Shown here: in pieces, positions 53,289 to 62,809 of the stretch
How the letters are laid out: each line of letters starts with the position of its first letter
How positions within the stretch are numbered: the first letter of the stretch is position 1
The notes under the pieces: model-generated
What the model was told of the DNA's origin: nothing
The model's input: only the letters and a program-made list of their open reading frames with translations
Database searches by the model: none
Program-made: the position numbers and the translations under genes
Assembly (NCBI GenBank): GCA_963665085.2
Contig: CAXXXS010000001.1
Location: forward strand, 2,728,001-2,792,000
Reading direction: 5' to 3'
Source: G963665085 sp963665085
Lineage (GTDB): Bacteria; Bacteroidota; Bacteroidia; Bacteroidales; JAAAOM01
DNA: 64,000 bases

Positions 53289-54743
53289 ATGAAATTAATA
53301 AAAGTTAATTTATTTATAGTTTTATTGATGTCTTCTTATGCTATAGATGCACAAGTTTCTTTTAACTCCCAAGAGCTTGAGAAACATGTAACGTTACTTG
53401 CGTCGGATTCATTAGAAGGACGTGGTTTCGGAACAAATCAAATGGCTCGTGACTATATCGTAAATGAATTTAAAAATGCTGGGCTACAACCTTTCGATGG
53501 AAGTTATGTTGATACTTTTTCAGTACGGATTAACATTATTCGTATTGAAGGAAAAAATGTTGTTGGCCTGATACCGGGAAATGATCCAGATTTAAAAAAT
53601 GAATATATAGTGCTCGGTGCCCATTATGATCATCTTGGATATAGAAAGGAAAACGAGGAAAAAATAGTTTTTAATGGTGCTGATGATAATGCATCTGGGA
53701 CAGCAGCTGTTATTGAATTAGCTAAAATGCTTGTTAAGGATCAATCACAGCTTAAAAGGAGTGTCATTTTAATTGCTTTCGATGGAGAAGAAAGCGGCCT
53801 TTTAGGCTCTACAAGCTTTGTGAAAAATTGTCCGATTGATGTATCAAATATTAAACTAATGTTTAGCCTGGATATGGTTGGTATGTATAATACCAATAAT
53901 GGGGTTGATTTACACGGGATTGGTTCATTAGAAAATTTTGAGACGATACTTGAAAAGGTTAAGGAGGATGTTAAAATTACAAATCAAGCTAAAGGTGTTG
54001 AAAACCGAACTGATACTCAGCCTTTTGGTGATAAAGGGATTCCTTCAATTCATGTGTTTACAGGGTCTAAATCACCTTATCATAAACCAGAAGATGACAG
54101 CAACCTTCTTGATTATGAAGGAATGGCTAAGGTTTGCGGATTAGTGTATAGATTTACTTTAGAAGCGTCTTCTTCTCAAAGTTTAGAACCTATTTCATCT
54201 CTTACAGCAGAATCGGAAAAGAAAGAGAATGAGAAATTTGCAGTAGGGATGCGAATAAATGTTGGAAGTAGTTTTTATGATTATAAAGATCAGTTTTTTG
54301 TGGGGAAAGATTTAGTTGCTCTTGAAACAGGAATTTTTGCACAGGTTCGTATCTCTAAACACTTTAGGTTGCAGCCAGAAGTTGTATATGAGTTAAAAGG
54401 CAGTGAGTCGGTAGATGGGGACATAAGAATGCATGCTGTTACAGTTCCTGTGAACTTATTGCTTACAACAGGAGACCCGAGTGGATTTACTCCAATGGGG
54501 TATCTGTCTGCTGGAGGGTATTATAGTCATAATTTTGCTGGAAAAGCAGGAAGTGTAGACGTCGATTTTGATAATATATTTGAACCTGAAGAGTATGGTT
54601 TTACTTTGGGTGTTGGCATTCAAATGCGTGGAATTCAAATAGGGTATTACCATAAGGTCGGATTAAGCAATGTAACACAGCAAAATACTGTAGGAGAAAT
54701 CAGAAGTAATAGTTCATATTTTAGTTTTGGTCTTTTGTTTTAA
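53289..54743 (+). CDS. M28-family metallopeptidase fused to an outer-membrane beta-barrel
   Basis: 484 residues with a signal peptide (1-22, ending IDAQ). An M28 aminopeptidase-like domain (about 25-300) retains all expected zinc-site residues: His112 (GAHYDHLG), Asp132 (NGADDNASG), Glu167/Glu168 (DGEESGLLGS), Asp195 (SLDMVG) and His265 (SPYHKPEDD). After a linker, residues from about 320 change to alternating hydrophobic strands (VGMRINVGSSFYDY, VALETGIFAQVRISKHFRLQPEVVYELKG, ISFSFGLLF-like end). This is a small PorT/OmpA-like barrel. The fusion would place an active peptidase at the outer membrane, probably facing the periplasm. In contrast to the copy at 44626, this one is intact. Confidence 0.85.
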   Translation: MKLIKVNLFIVLLMSSYAIDAQVSFNSQELEKHVTLLASDSLEGRGFGTNQMARDYIVNEFKNAGLQPFDGSYVDTFSVRINIIRIEGKNVVGLIPGNDPDLKNEYIVLGAHYDHLGYRKENEEKIVFNGADDNASGTAAVIELAKMLVKDQSQLKRSVILIAFDGEESGLLGSTSFVKNCPIDVSNIKLMFSLDMVGMYNTNNGVDLHGIGSLENFETILEKVKEDVKITNQAKGVENRTDTQPFGDKGIPSIHVFTGSKSPYHKPEDDSNLLDYEGMAKVCGLVYRFTLEASSSQSLEPISSLTAESEKKENEKFAVGMRINVGSSFYDYKDQFFVGKDLVALETGIFAQVRISKHFRLQPEVVYELKGSESVDGDIRMHAVTVPVNLLLTTGDPSGFTPMGYLSAGGYYSHNFAGKAGSVDVDFDNIFEPEEYGFTLGVGIQMRGIQIGYYHKVGLSNVTQQNTVGEIRSNSSYFSFGLLF

Positions 54744-54994
54744 AGTTTGATAAGCATGAAAGAGGTTGTCTCAACTTTCTTTTATGTGACAATTTTTTTG
54801 GCACAAAGGATTCTATCAGGCAAACAAGAAAATAGTATTTGTTAAAATACGGACTTTCTGGACATCTTCAACTTATAATAATCAGAGACGTATTGGGGCG
54901 TAAGAAAATTCGCCACGTAATAAAATTTATAATTGTTTTTAACGTTAACTTGTTATTACATCCTAAAGTTTATATACAATGATGAAGACAGGTT

Positions 54995-57511
54995 ATGCAA
55001 AAACTTTGGAAGTGGGTTAAAATAAAAGTTTTTCTGGGTTTTTTTCTACTAATTGTTATCTCGGTTTTTACTGTGTGGGTTATATATTCTGAAATGTCAC
55101 AATTAACCTTGAATAAGGCACGACAGTCCCCAAAAAATGATAATGCTATTTATATAACCACTATTCTTAATAATCTTTACGAAACAGAGGCTTTGGAACG
55201 CACCTATTCACAACTAGGTGATAATCATTACTACAGTGATTATAAAGAACTGATGGATACAATTTATATGCAGATAGATACATTATCGTATCTTTTAAAC
55301 AGTAAGGTACAGCGTTCTCATTTGGATAGTATTCGAGCACTTCTTGATAAGAAAAGGAAAAATATTCAAGACCTGGTAAGGATTAAAGCGAACGGGACTT
55401 CCGAGGATCTTTATAACAGGGCTTTGTCCCGGCTTACATATAATCATGACTCTATCGATTATTTTTTAAAGGTATACAAAACGGAAATAGAAAACCGGGA
55501 TAGTATTTATATCAAACAGGAAAAGGCAAATTTTTTAGTCCGTCTTATCAATGCGTTTTCACCACAGGAAAATCAAGATTCTGCTTTGCAAGTAATTGTT
55601 AGCCATTCAATTTCTATTGATAGTATTCTTAATACATATAATAAGACTGATTCTATTGAGCAATTTTTGACAGCCATGATGAACGACATCCGTGTTGAGA
55701 GTATAAATATTGAAAAACAATTGGTTCACAAAGAGCAGGAAATTCTAACAAACAATCAAACTATAACTTTTCAGGTACGGCAAATGTTATTGGTTTTTGA
55801 AAATGATGAATTCTTGCATTCTTATAATGAATTGAAGATGTTGCGCGATAGGGTGGGACAAACGACCAAGATTATGATTGCCCTTGGTTTAACTGCATTT
55901 ATAATAATTGTTTTTTTCCTGGTATCTATTCTTAAAGATATTTCAAGGAGTCAACGTTACAGAAAAGAATTAGTACAAGCCAAGCTTTATTCAGATTCCT
56001 TGCTTAAAAGCAAAGAACAATTTATGCTTAGTATCACGCATGATTTAAAATCACCATTAGGTTCAATCGTTGGATATGCAAGATTGTTGAGTAAGGCTGG
56101 GAAGGAAAAACAAAAAGATTATTATTTGAGCAACATTAATAAATCTTCAGAGCATATTTTAAGGTTAATCAACGATTTGGTAGATTTTACACAGTTAGAA
56201 ATAAAGAAATTAAAAATAGAGCATGTACGGTTTAATCTTAAAACCTTGGTAGATGAAATATTTTCGGCTTTTTATCCCATAGCTTTATCCAAAAATCTAA
56301 AACTTAATCTTCATTTCGGGATACCCAATGAAAATGATTACAGGGGAGATCCTGTGCGATTAAAACAAGTGCTCGGGAATTTAATTTCAAACGCTTTGAA
56401 ATTTACAGATAATGGAAAAGTAGAATTGCAGGTCTCGGTTTTTGAGTCATTTAAGAATACAGATTGTATCCGTTTAGATGTCAGTGATACAGGAATTGGT
56501 ATTTCTAATGAAGATCAAAAAACTATTTTTGATGAATTTTCAAGGGGTGATCATAAAAATCAAACGCATTACGAGGGTGCTGGATTGGGCCTTACTATTT
56601 CGCAACGTATTACAGCACTCCTAAAAGGAAGCATAACCCTAAAAAGTACACCGGGAAGAGGAAGTGTTTTTACAGTAAAATTGCCGTTGGAAAAATGTGT
56701 TGTAGCGAAAGAACAAATTCCTCTGGTGCCCAGTCAGTTAAAAAATCGCCATGTGTTATTAATTGACGATGACGAAGTTATTCTGAATATGACAACAGAT
56801 ACGTTAAAAAGTGTAGGTATGATAGTTTCTAAATGTAGTCTTCCTTCTCAAGCATTGCAGTTACTGGAAACTACATCTTTTGATTTAATCATGACAGACA
56901 TCTGTATGTCTACAATGAATGGATTTTGTTTTTTAAAGTTAATACGAAAGAAATTTGATATAAATATTCCGGTTATTGCGATGACCGGACGAGGGGAACT
57001 GCTTACAGGTGATTGTTCGAAAGCTGGTTTTGCAGCTTGTCTATACAAACCATTTTTTCTCGATCAATTGTTAAAGCAAATTTCTCAGGTACTGGTTGGA
57101 GTGGAAAAAAAATCGTTAAATGATAACGTGCATTTGGAAATAGGTAATATCCCGAAAAAAAAGAGAAACTATAATTTGAAAAGAGTAAAACAATTTGTCT
57201 TAAATGATTCAGGCAGCCTTCGTAAAGTATTAATATCATTTATTCAAACAAATAAAGAAAATATGGTTTTGTTCCGCCAGTATCTGGATAAACAGGACTA
57301 TGATTCTCTATCGGGCCTGGCCCATAAAATGTTGCCAATGTTCCGTCAGTTGGAAGTGTCTTGTGTTATTGAGCCTTTGTCGAAAATAGAACGAAGGGAA
57401 AAAGAACAATTAAACCATGAGCAGTTGAACAGGCTTGGTAATTCAACGTTGAGAAAAATAGAGCAAACAATTATTGAGATTTGTGAAGAACAAAATGTTG
57501 AGAATTCTTAG
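54995..57511 (+). CDS. Large hybrid histidine kinase with receiver and Hpt domains
   Basis: 838 residues. A first membrane helix (about 12-32), a long helical extracytoplasmic region (about 33-290), and a second helix (about 293-313) are followed by the kinase core. That core contains His349 (LSITHDLKSPLGSIVGYARLL), N-box NLISNALKF, DTGIGI and GAGLGLTI. A receiver (about 585-700) has Asp635 (LIMTDICMSTMNG), and an Hpt domain at the end has His777 (GLAHKMLPMFRQLE). All four relay stations are thus in one protein, resembling BarA/ArcB-type sensors. It converges on the NtrC-type regulator 37 bases away, which is its likely output on position alone. Confidence 0.92.
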   Translation: MQKLWKWVKIKVFLGFFLLIVISVFTVWVIYSEMSQLTLNKARQSPKNDNAIYITTILNNLYETEALERTYSQLGDNHYYSDYKELMDTIYMQIDTLSYLLNSKVQRSHLDSIRALLDKKRKNIQDLVRIKANGTSEDLYNRALSRLTYNHDSIDYFLKVYKTEIENRDSIYIKQEKANFLVRLINAFSPQENQDSALQVIVSHSISIDSILNTYNKTDSIEQFLTAMMNDIRVESINIEKQLVHKEQEILTNNQTITFQVRQMLLVFENDEFLHSYNELKMLRDRVGQTTKIMIALGLTAFIIIVFFLVSILKDISRSQRYRKELVQAKLYSDSLLKSKEQFMLSITHDLKSPLGSIVGYARLLSKAGKEKQKDYYLSNINKSSEHILRLINDLVDFTQLEIKKLKIEHVRFNLKTLVDEIFSAFYPIALSKNLKLNLHFGIPNENDYRGDPVRLKQVLGNLISNALKFTDNGKVELQVSVFESFKNTDCIRLDVSDTGIGISNEDQKTIFDEFSRGDHKNQTHYEGAGLGLTISQRITALLKGSITLKSTPGRGSVFTVKLPLEKCVVAKEQIPLVPSQLKNRHVLLIDDDEVILNMTTDTLKSVGMIVSKCSLPSQALQLLETTSFDLIMTDICMSTMNGFCFLKLIRKKFDINIPVIAMTGRGELLTGDCSKAGFAACLYKPFFLDQLLKQISQVLVGVEKKSLNDNVHLEIGNIPKKKRNYNLKRVKQFVLNDSGSLRKVLISFIQTNKENMVLFRQYLDKQDYDSLSGLAHKMLPMFRQLEVSCVIEPLSKIERREKEQLNHEQLNRLGNSTLRKIEQTIIEICEEQNVENS

Positions 57512-57548
57512 ATTTTAAAAAAAGAGATGTAAAATAACTTAATTGTTT

Positions 57549-58886
57549 TTAGATCTTCTCAGGCATAATTATCTCAAATAGTTTTAATTTTTTGTATAAG
57601 GTTTTCCGATCAATATTGAGTAAACGGGCAGCTTTACTTTTGTTATACTTGGCAACTTTAAGTGCTTTTTTGATTGATTCAATTTCATCTTTTTCTTGAA
57701 AGAGGTGGTAGAGATCATCGGTCTCAGGTTTTTCATATAGTTCTGGAGGTATTTCATTTAACGTAATATATTTTCCTTTTGCCAGGAGAGTTGCCCTTGT
57801 TACTATGTTTTTCAATTCGCGTAGATTACCCGGCCAACTATAATTAAAAAAAACGGTTTCAATGCTTCTCTCAAATCCAGCTACAGATTTGTCAAGATAT
57901 ATATTCGCCTGATCTAAAAAATGGTTTGCAAACAACATAATATCAGAATGTCTATCTGAAAGAGAAGGGACATTAATTTGAAATTCATTCAGCCGATGGT
58001 ATAGATCTTTTCTGAAGTTTCCTTGTTCCATTGAATCTGCAAGATTTTCGTTCGTTGCTGCAATTATTCTAACATTAACACGAATTTCTTTTGTGCTTCC
58101 AACAGGTTTTATTACCTGTTCCTGCAATGCTCTTAGTAGTTGAATTTGAATGCTGTAAGACAGATTTCCGATTTCATCAAGAAATAATGTTCCTCCATTT
58201 GCAGCCTCAAACTGCCCTATCTTATCTGTGATGGCTCCCGTAAATGAGCCTTTTACATGCCCAAAAAATTCACTGGCGGCTAATTCTTTAGGAATAACAC
58301 CACAATCTACTGCAACAAAAGGCATTTCTTCCCGCTTACTTTCTTTGTGTATTAATCGTGCAATATATTCTTTCCCTGTTCCACTTTCTCCAACTATTAG
58401 AACAGACATAGGGGTTGGGGCCACCTGTAAAATGTGTTCTTTCATCTGTTGAGACTGGTTACTAAATCCTTCAAGGTAGACGAAAGGCACCTCTTTTGGG
58501 TGATTTTTAGTTTGTTTATTTTGCTTCTTTGCAGCCAACGCCGCCTTTACAACATTCAACACTTCATCTGGGTTTAATGGTTTTGGAATATAATCAAATG
58601 CTCCTTGTTTTATAGATTTTATAGCTGTTGTTATGTCAGCATAGCCAGTCATCATTATAATTTTTGTTTGTGGAGACTCCTCTTTTATTAAATCAATCAG
58701 TTCAAAACCACTAATATCAGGCATCCGCATATCAGTTAAAATAATTTCAAAGAAGTTTTTTTTGATAATCCTTTTCGCTTCAATAGGAGAAAAAACAGAG
58801 GTTGCCTGATATTTATTTTTTTCCAGGAATGTTTTCAGCATTATACAAAAGGTTGTGTCATCATCAATTATAAGTATGCTTGCCAT
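57549..58886 (-). CDS. NtrC-type sigma-54-dependent response regulator
   Basis: 445 residues. The receiver (1-115) has Asp52 (IILTDMRMPDISG). The AAA+ domain (about 140-370) has Walker A GESGTGKE (166-173), the sigma-54 contact loop as GSFTGA (213-218) in place of the usual GAFTGA, Walker B FLDEIG and an RNDLYHRLNEF-like sensor region (FRKDLYHRL). A Fis-type helix-turn-helix lies at the end (AKYNKSKAARLLNIDRKTLYKKL). It activates sigma-54 promoters when phosphorylated. It lies tail to tail with the hybrid kinase, its likely partner. Confidence 0.95.
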   Translation of the reverse strand: MASILIIDDDTTFCIMLKTFLEKNKYQATSVFSPIEAKRIIKKNFFEIILTDMRMPDISGFELIDLIKEESPQTKIIMMTGYADITTAIKSIKQGAFDYIPKPLNPDEVLNVVKAALAAKKQNKQTKNHPKEVPFVYLEGFSNQSQQMKEHILQVAPTPMSVLIVGESGTGKEYIARLIHKESKREEMPFVAVDCGVIPKELAASEFFGHVKGSFTGAITDKIGQFEAANGGTLFLDEIGNLSYSIQIQLLRALQEQVIKPVGSTKEIRVNVRIIAATNENLADSMEQGNFRKDLYHRLNEFQINVPSLSDRHSDIMLFANHFLDQANIYLDKSVAGFERSIETVFFNYSWPGNLRELKNIVTRATLLAKGKYITLNEIPPELYEKPETDDLYHLFQEKDEIESIKKALKVAKYNKSKAARLLNIDRKTLYKKLKLFEIIMPEKI

Positions 58887-59193
58887 AATTCTGATAGATT
58901 AAATGGGTCCTTATTATAGTATGTGTTTTTAGATGAGATCCCTGAAAATTGCACATAAAACAGTTTTGCTGAGAATAGAACGAAACTGCTAATAATTTAT
59001 TTCAGTAGAATTTAAATTCATTACCATATTTATAAGCTTATGGAAAATTTTTGCCAACAAAAACAAAAAACCTCTTCAAAAGAAAATTATCCTTTTGAAG
59101 AGGCAGTATACTTTTTTTATCCAATCTAACGATTATAGAATATCGGGTCTAGAGGTTTTGATTGATATCCTAATGATTGCAGTAAATTGGTGC
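58887..59193. other. Short gene-free spacer with a terminator
   Basis: The only structure I see is the strong hairpin at 59060-59103. The rest is AT-rich leader of the NtrC-type gene. Confidence 0.4.
59060..59103 (-). terminator. Terminator of the small exported-protein gene
   Basis: CCTCTTCAAAAG and CTTTTGAAGAGG (59071-59082, 59092-59103) form a perfect 12-bp stem. On the minus strand it is followed by TTTTTTGTTTTTG. Confidence 0.85.
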
Positions 59194-59511
59194 TTACATT
59201 TGATCTTCAGGTCTTTCAATTTTTGTTTGTTTTCCTCCCTTATCAAAGTAAAGGGTGAGTTTTGAACCTGTTTTTTCAATGTTAACTTTGAAATTGCCAT
59301 CACTTCCCTTGAATGCTTTTTCAACAGTGTAACTATTATATTCTTCAGCAATTTTATCGGTTATTGCTTGAGGAAGATCGGCCGTTTTGATTTCTTGGTA
59401 TTGGACCTCCTGTTGTGTTGTAGTTGGTTCGTGTTTGTTAATTGCATTGACTTGAGGGAAAGTTAATCCAAGTAACGTAGCTACTGATGTTAAAATCATT
59501 AATTTTCTCAT
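59194..59511 (-). CDS. Small exported PepSY-like protein
   Basis: 105 residues with a signal peptide (ends PQVNA, near 23). The mature part (QEIKTADLPQAITDKIAEEY, then YTVEKAFKG and FKVNIEKTGSKLTLYFDKGGK) follows the PepSY-like/BLIP-fold pattern of small Bacteroidota periplasmic proteins: an inhibitor-like helix plus a four-strand sheet. Such proteins often sit near two-component systems; here the NtrC-type regulator is the neighbour upstream on the same strand. A sensing or inhibitor role is inference. It has a strong terminator behind it. Confidence 0.65.
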   Translation of the reverse strand: MRKLMILTSVATLLGLTFPQVNAINKHEPTTTQQEVQYQEIKTADLPQAITDKIAEEYNSYTVEKAFKGSDGNFKVNIEKTGSKLTLYFDKGGKQTKIERPEDQM

Positions 59512-59930
59512 GATATTTAATTTAAATTATGAATAATATATAATGTCATATTTCCTTTATGACAGAATCATACCAAAAAAAGAATAATCTTGGAGGATTT
59601 TTTTTGTGTGCTTAAAATCAGTTCGTTGTTGTTTTTTTTTAGGCTGAATTTGTTTTCTGATGCCATTTCTAATGTGGGGAATCCATGATGACGAAGAGGA
59701 ATTTTTCTACAGTTCAAAGCTTTTTTTAGTGACAGGGGCTGTTTTTTTGCAGGGTTAATAGTTGCTGGCATTTTTTTAATTAAAAATGCTCCAACTCTTT
59801 AAAGCTGGAGCCATTGGTATAATTGTCTTTCTTTTTATCTAAATGGTAGTTAATATTGGTTTTTCTTGAAATAAATAGGGTATTTAAGTATAATTTAGAG
59901 AGTAGTTGATAAAATATTTATACGTCAATT
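59512..59930. other. Gene-free spacer
   Basis: About 420 bases with a 67-codon minus-strand frame (59568-59771) that shows no family or signal features and which I do not call. A hairpin at 59788-59811 is a likely terminator for the TetR gene. Confidence 0.4.
59780..59811 (-). terminator. Probable terminator downstream of the TetR gene
   Basis: On the minus strand GCTCCAGC pairs with GTTGGAGC (one G-U pair) around an 8-base loop, followed by ATTTTTA. It lies about 120 bases after the TetR stop. Confidence 0.55.
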
Positions 59931-60671
59931 TTATGCAAGAACTTCAATCTCCTTAATATCTAGACCGGTTATTTCTGCAACTGTGTTTTTATCAATACCT
60001 TTTTTTAGGGCTCTAACAGCTATTTCTTTTGTTGCTTCTCTTTCTTCTATTGTGTAAAAAATCATATCAACAATTTGATCGATTCCAGCAATAAATCTAT
60101 CTTTTTCTTTTGTGAAATCTACGTTACAGAAAGTAGAGTGCTTCTTATGAAGTATTAAGTAATAGATTCCTGCTATTAAGATTGAGGAAATAATGTTGAA
60201 ATCGAGACCACTTTTCTCGAAATATTTCTCGTATTTTTCGATGATAGGAGCAGAAATTGTTTCCCTTCGTTGAGCAACGGTTTTTGTGCGTAAAGAAAGT
60301 TCGCAAACTTCCCAAACTAAAAGTTGCTGAAGTTCAGGGTTTTTGTTTATCTGTTCGTACTGTGTTATTAGCAATTGTTTCATGAAGAGTTTGTAATCAT
60401 TAATCTCCATGTCTACAATGCTTTGTAGTGAATCTAGCCAGAAATCTTTTGTCTCTATAAATTGAGAAAGAAGATTGTCGAAATCGCCAAAGTGTCTGTA
60501 AATTGCATTTCTGTCAACATCGGCAAACAAACAAACGTTGTTTATATTTAGGTTAAGAAAACCTTTGTCTTTTAAAACATGACTTACTGCCTCCAGTAGA
60601 TCCATTCGCATTCGATACTTATTACGCCTTCTGCGTCTTGTTTTACTATCCTGCTTTTCAACCATAATCAA
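59931..60671 (-). CDS. TetR/AcrR-family transcriptional regulator
   Basis: 246 residues. A basic N-terminal stretch (KTRRRRRNKYRMR) precedes a TetR helix-turn-helix (about 22-68: LLEAVSHVLKDKGFLNLNINNVCLFADVDRNAIYRHFGDFDNLLSQF). The C-terminal ligand domain is longer than usual and ends with a short extension (AVRALKKGIDKNTVAEITGLDIKEIEVLA) that resembles the repeated helix seen in some Bacteroidota proteins. It is directly downstream of the alpha-oxoamine synthase gene (46-base gap, same strand). It is a good candidate for local control of that gene and the facing PKS. Confidence 0.85.
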   Translation of the reverse strand: MIMVEKQDSKTRRRRRNKYRMRMDLLEAVSHVLKDKGFLNLNINNVCLFADVDRNAIYRHFGDFDNLLSQFIETKDFWLDSLQSIVDMEINDYKLFMKQLLITQYEQINKNPELQQLLVWEVCELSLRTKTVAQRRETISAPIIEKYEKYFEKSGLDFNIISSILIAGIYYLILHKKHSTFCNVDFTKEKDRFIAGIDQIVDMIFYTIEEREATKEIAVRALKKGIDKNTVAEITGLDIKEIEVLA

Positions 60672-60717
60672 TAAACTTTAATTAATAATTTCATAAATTA
60701 GACACAAATGTAACAAT

Positions 60718-61971
60718 TTACAGTAAATTTCTGATAGAAAGAATTTTATCTATTTTTAATAGGCAGTTAACAAAGTATTCAAGGTTCTTGCGGGAGTGTT
60801 CAGAAGTTAGTGTTACTCTAAGTCGCGAATCACCTTTTTTGACCCCTGGGTATAAAATTGGAATTGTGTAAACTCCAAGTTCAAGTAATAAACGGGCTGC
60901 TTTTTTTGCTTTATGATCGTCTCTTATCATTATTGGTACAATTGGTGACATAGTTTTTCCAATATCAAACGATAATTCTCTTAGGGTATTGTGAAAATAT
61001 CTGACATTATCCCATAGTTTTTCCCTTCTTTTTTTGTCGTTAATAACAATATCTATTGCTTTATATACTGATGCTGCTGATTGAGGGATAGGCGCTGCAG
61101 AAAATAAACTTGCCCTTGAATTATATTTTAAATAATCGATTATTTTTTTGTTTGAAGCAATAAAACCACCAACTGCCCCAAAACTTTTACTAAATGTTCC
61201 TGTTAAGATGTCTATTTTTCCCAATAAATTATAATGTTCAAGGACTCCTTTTCCATTCTCACCAAAAACACCAATACCGTGAGCATCATCAACCATAAGA
61301 TAAGCACCGTTTCTTCTGCAGACGTTAAGTATTTCTGGTATTGGACTAATATCTCCATCTTGTGAGTACAATCCATCGATTATAACTAATTTGGTAACAT
61401 ATTTGTCTTTGTAATTTTTTAAAGTTCTTTCTAGGTATTCAATGTTGTTGTGAGGTAGGATTTTTACGTTAGTTTGATGAAGTCCGTCATATACACTCGA
61501 ATGAACATACATATCTACCAGGGCAATGTCTTTGTTTGATAACAATGTTGCAATACTTCCAGAATTAGTAGCATAGCCAGTTGGATAAATCATTGCGGCT
61601 TCAAATTCAAATGTTTCCGCAAGTTTTTTTTCAAGTTTATCATGAATATCTAAGAATCCTCCAATTAAAGGGGAGGCGCAGGAACCTGTTCCATATTTTT
61701 TTATGCCATTTATTCCTGCAATAATTGTTTCGGGATGTTGAGATAATCCCAGGTAATCATTACCAACAAAACTTATGGTTTCAATTTTCTGATTCGAGTA
61801 AAGGTCTGCAATGCACATACGTGCATTTGTGCCGTTATAAGATTTTATTCCATAGCCATTATACTTTTCATTATTCATTTGCTGTATAAATTCCTGAAAA
61901 ATTTCAGCTCTCTGAAAAGCATCAATGTCAGATCTTGCCAGATAATCTTTGACAGTTTTTTGAGTTTTCAT
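60718..61971 (-). CDS. Alpha-oxoamine synthase (AONS/SPT-type PLP enzyme)
   Basis: 417 residues of fold-type I PLP enzyme. Hallmarks are FVGNDYLGLSQHPE, GTGSCASPLIGGFLDIHDKLE, the cofactor Asp in MVDDAHGIGVFGENGKG (Asp228/Asp229, His231) and the Schiff-base Lys262 in GTFSKSFGAVGGF. The family condenses an amino acid with an acyl-CoA or acyl-ACP with loss of CO2; members include biotin BioF, serine palmitoyltransferase and 2-amino-3-oxobutyrate ligase. The N-terminal 45-residue extension and the location beside an iterative PKS, with no other biotin genes, make a lipid or polyketide-amine role more likely than BioF. The substrate is not readable from sequence. Confidence 0.88.
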   Translation of the reverse strand: MKTQKTVKDYLARSDIDAFQRAEIFQEFIQQMNNEKYNGYGIKSYNGTNARMCIADLYSNQKIETISFVGNDYLGLSQHPETIIAGINGIKKYGTGSCASPLIGGFLDIHDKLEKKLAETFEFEAAMIYPTGYATNSGSIATLLSNKDIALVDMYVHSSVYDGLHQTNVKILPHNNIEYLERTLKNYKDKYVTKLVIIDGLYSQDGDISPIPEILNVCRRNGAYLMVDDAHGIGVFGENGKGVLEHYNLLGKIDILTGTFSKSFGAVGGFIASNKKIIDYLKYNSRASLFSAAPIPQSAASVYKAIDIVINDKKRREKLWDNVRYFHNTLRELSFDIGKTMSPIVPIMIRDDHKAKKAARLLLELGVYTIPILYPGVKKGDSRLRVTLTSEHSRKNLEYFVNCLLKIDKILSIRNLL

Positions 61972-62292
61972 TTTGCTAGAAGTGTTTTTTTTGGTAATCT
62001 ACATAATTTTTGTTTGAATAAATAGAAAAAAAATATTAAATTTTTATCGCCGTAAAATTTTAATTTAATAAATATTTTATGTTATTTTAACTGCGCGTTA
62101 ATCTATTTTTATTATATTTATTATCAGCAGAATATTGATATAAAAATATTTTTTGTTTAAAATGCAGGACGATTAACTTTTTGGAAAATAATTATTTTGT
62201 TTTTGTGCAATAGATTGATGTGTCAAGTACATTTGCTTTTAGTTTTGGTTTGAAAAGATTTACTTAAAATAAAAATTAAAAAAGCTTGTGTT
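61972..62292. other. AT-rich divergent spacer before the PKS locus
   Basis: 321 bases, very AT-rich, between the divergent synthase and STAS-like genes. A promoter-like pair for the plus strand lies at 62202-62235. I see no gene. A TetR operator is expected here, but I find no convincing long palindrome. Confidence 0.4.
62202..62235 (+). promoter_or_regulatory. Candidate promoter of the STAS-like gene
   Basis: TTTG (62202-62205) and TACATTTG (62228-62235) match the Bacteroidota -33 and -7 boxes with a 22-base gap, slightly longer than usual. It would give a leader of about 50 bases before the ATG at 62293. Confidence 0.45.
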
Positions 62293-62736
62293 ATGGTTAT
62301 GTTAGAAACTAGTTTAGTTAAATTAGATTATGATGAATCTATAAACGCTGTTGTATGGGAGCCAAGAGCCTTTATGAAGGCAGATGAGTGGCGTACACCA
62401 TTTATTAAAGGGGTAGAGTTTATGAAAGAAAAGATTGGTGATGAGCCTGATATGACTTGGCTAAATGATACAAGAAAGCTTAAAACTGTCTCTTTGGAAG
62501 ATCTGAATTGGCTAAATGCTAATGTAAACGAACCACTTTATAAAGCTGGCTTAAAAAAGGTTGCATTTGTTCTGCCAACTAATGTTTTTGGAAGAATGGC
62601 AGTCAAATTTTATGTTGATTTTACAAATAAAAGAACCGATAATCAATTTCAAATCAAAGCATTTAAAGAATATGATGATGCTGTGACTTGGCTTACAGCA
62701 AAATCAAATGTTGATGTAAAGGAAGAAATCCTATAA
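62293..62736 (+). CDS. STAS-like / SpoIIAA-like small protein next to the PKS
   Basis: 147 residues, cytoplasmic. Its parts align with the protein at 52737: a strand region (LVKLDYDESINAVVWEPRAFMKADEW), MTWLNDTRKLKTVSLEDLNWLNANV, KKVAFVLPTNVFGRMAVKFYVDF and a closing KEYDDAVTWL. It therefore belongs to the same STAS/SpoIIAA-like family of unknown function. It is transcribed towards the PKS gene, which begins about 240 bases later. A hairpin in the gap (62773-62809) may separate or attenuate the two. Confidence 0.65.
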   Translation: MVMLETSLVKLDYDESINAVVWEPRAFMKADEWRTPFIKGVEFMKEKIGDEPDMTWLNDTRKLKTVSLEDLNWLNANVNEPLYKAGLKKVAFVLPTNVFGRMAVKFYVDFTNKRTDNQFQIKAFKEYDDAVTWLTAKSNVDVKEEIL

Positions 62737-62772
62737 ACAAATACGTTCTTGTTTTATTATATAATTTATTCT

Positions 62773-62809
62773 TAAAGGTTAGATGAAGGTATAGTTTATC
62801 TAACCTTTA
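62773..62809 (+). terminator. Hairpin between the STAS-like gene and the PKS
   Basis: AAAGGTTAGAT (62774-62784) and ATCTAACCTTT (62798-62808) form a perfect 11-bp stem with a 13-base loop. There is no immediate T run (ATTTTT follows after a gap), so it is a terminator or attenuator candidate. Confidence 0.45.

Noticed and set aside
54755..54845. 30-codon frame and a GAGGTTGTCTCAAC motif resembling insertion-sequence ends
   Set aside because: The motif is short, no matching second end or transposase remnant is visible, and the peptide lacks features.
59568..59771. 67-codon minus-strand frame between the PepSY-like and TetR genes
   Set aside because: Low-complexity lysine/asparagine-rich product without family features; the region is an ordinary spacer.
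60718..61971. Biotin synthesis gene bioF
   Set aside because: The fold fits, but no other biotin gene is present and the neighbourhood is a PKS locus with a TetR regulator; a general alpha-oxoamine synthase call is safer.
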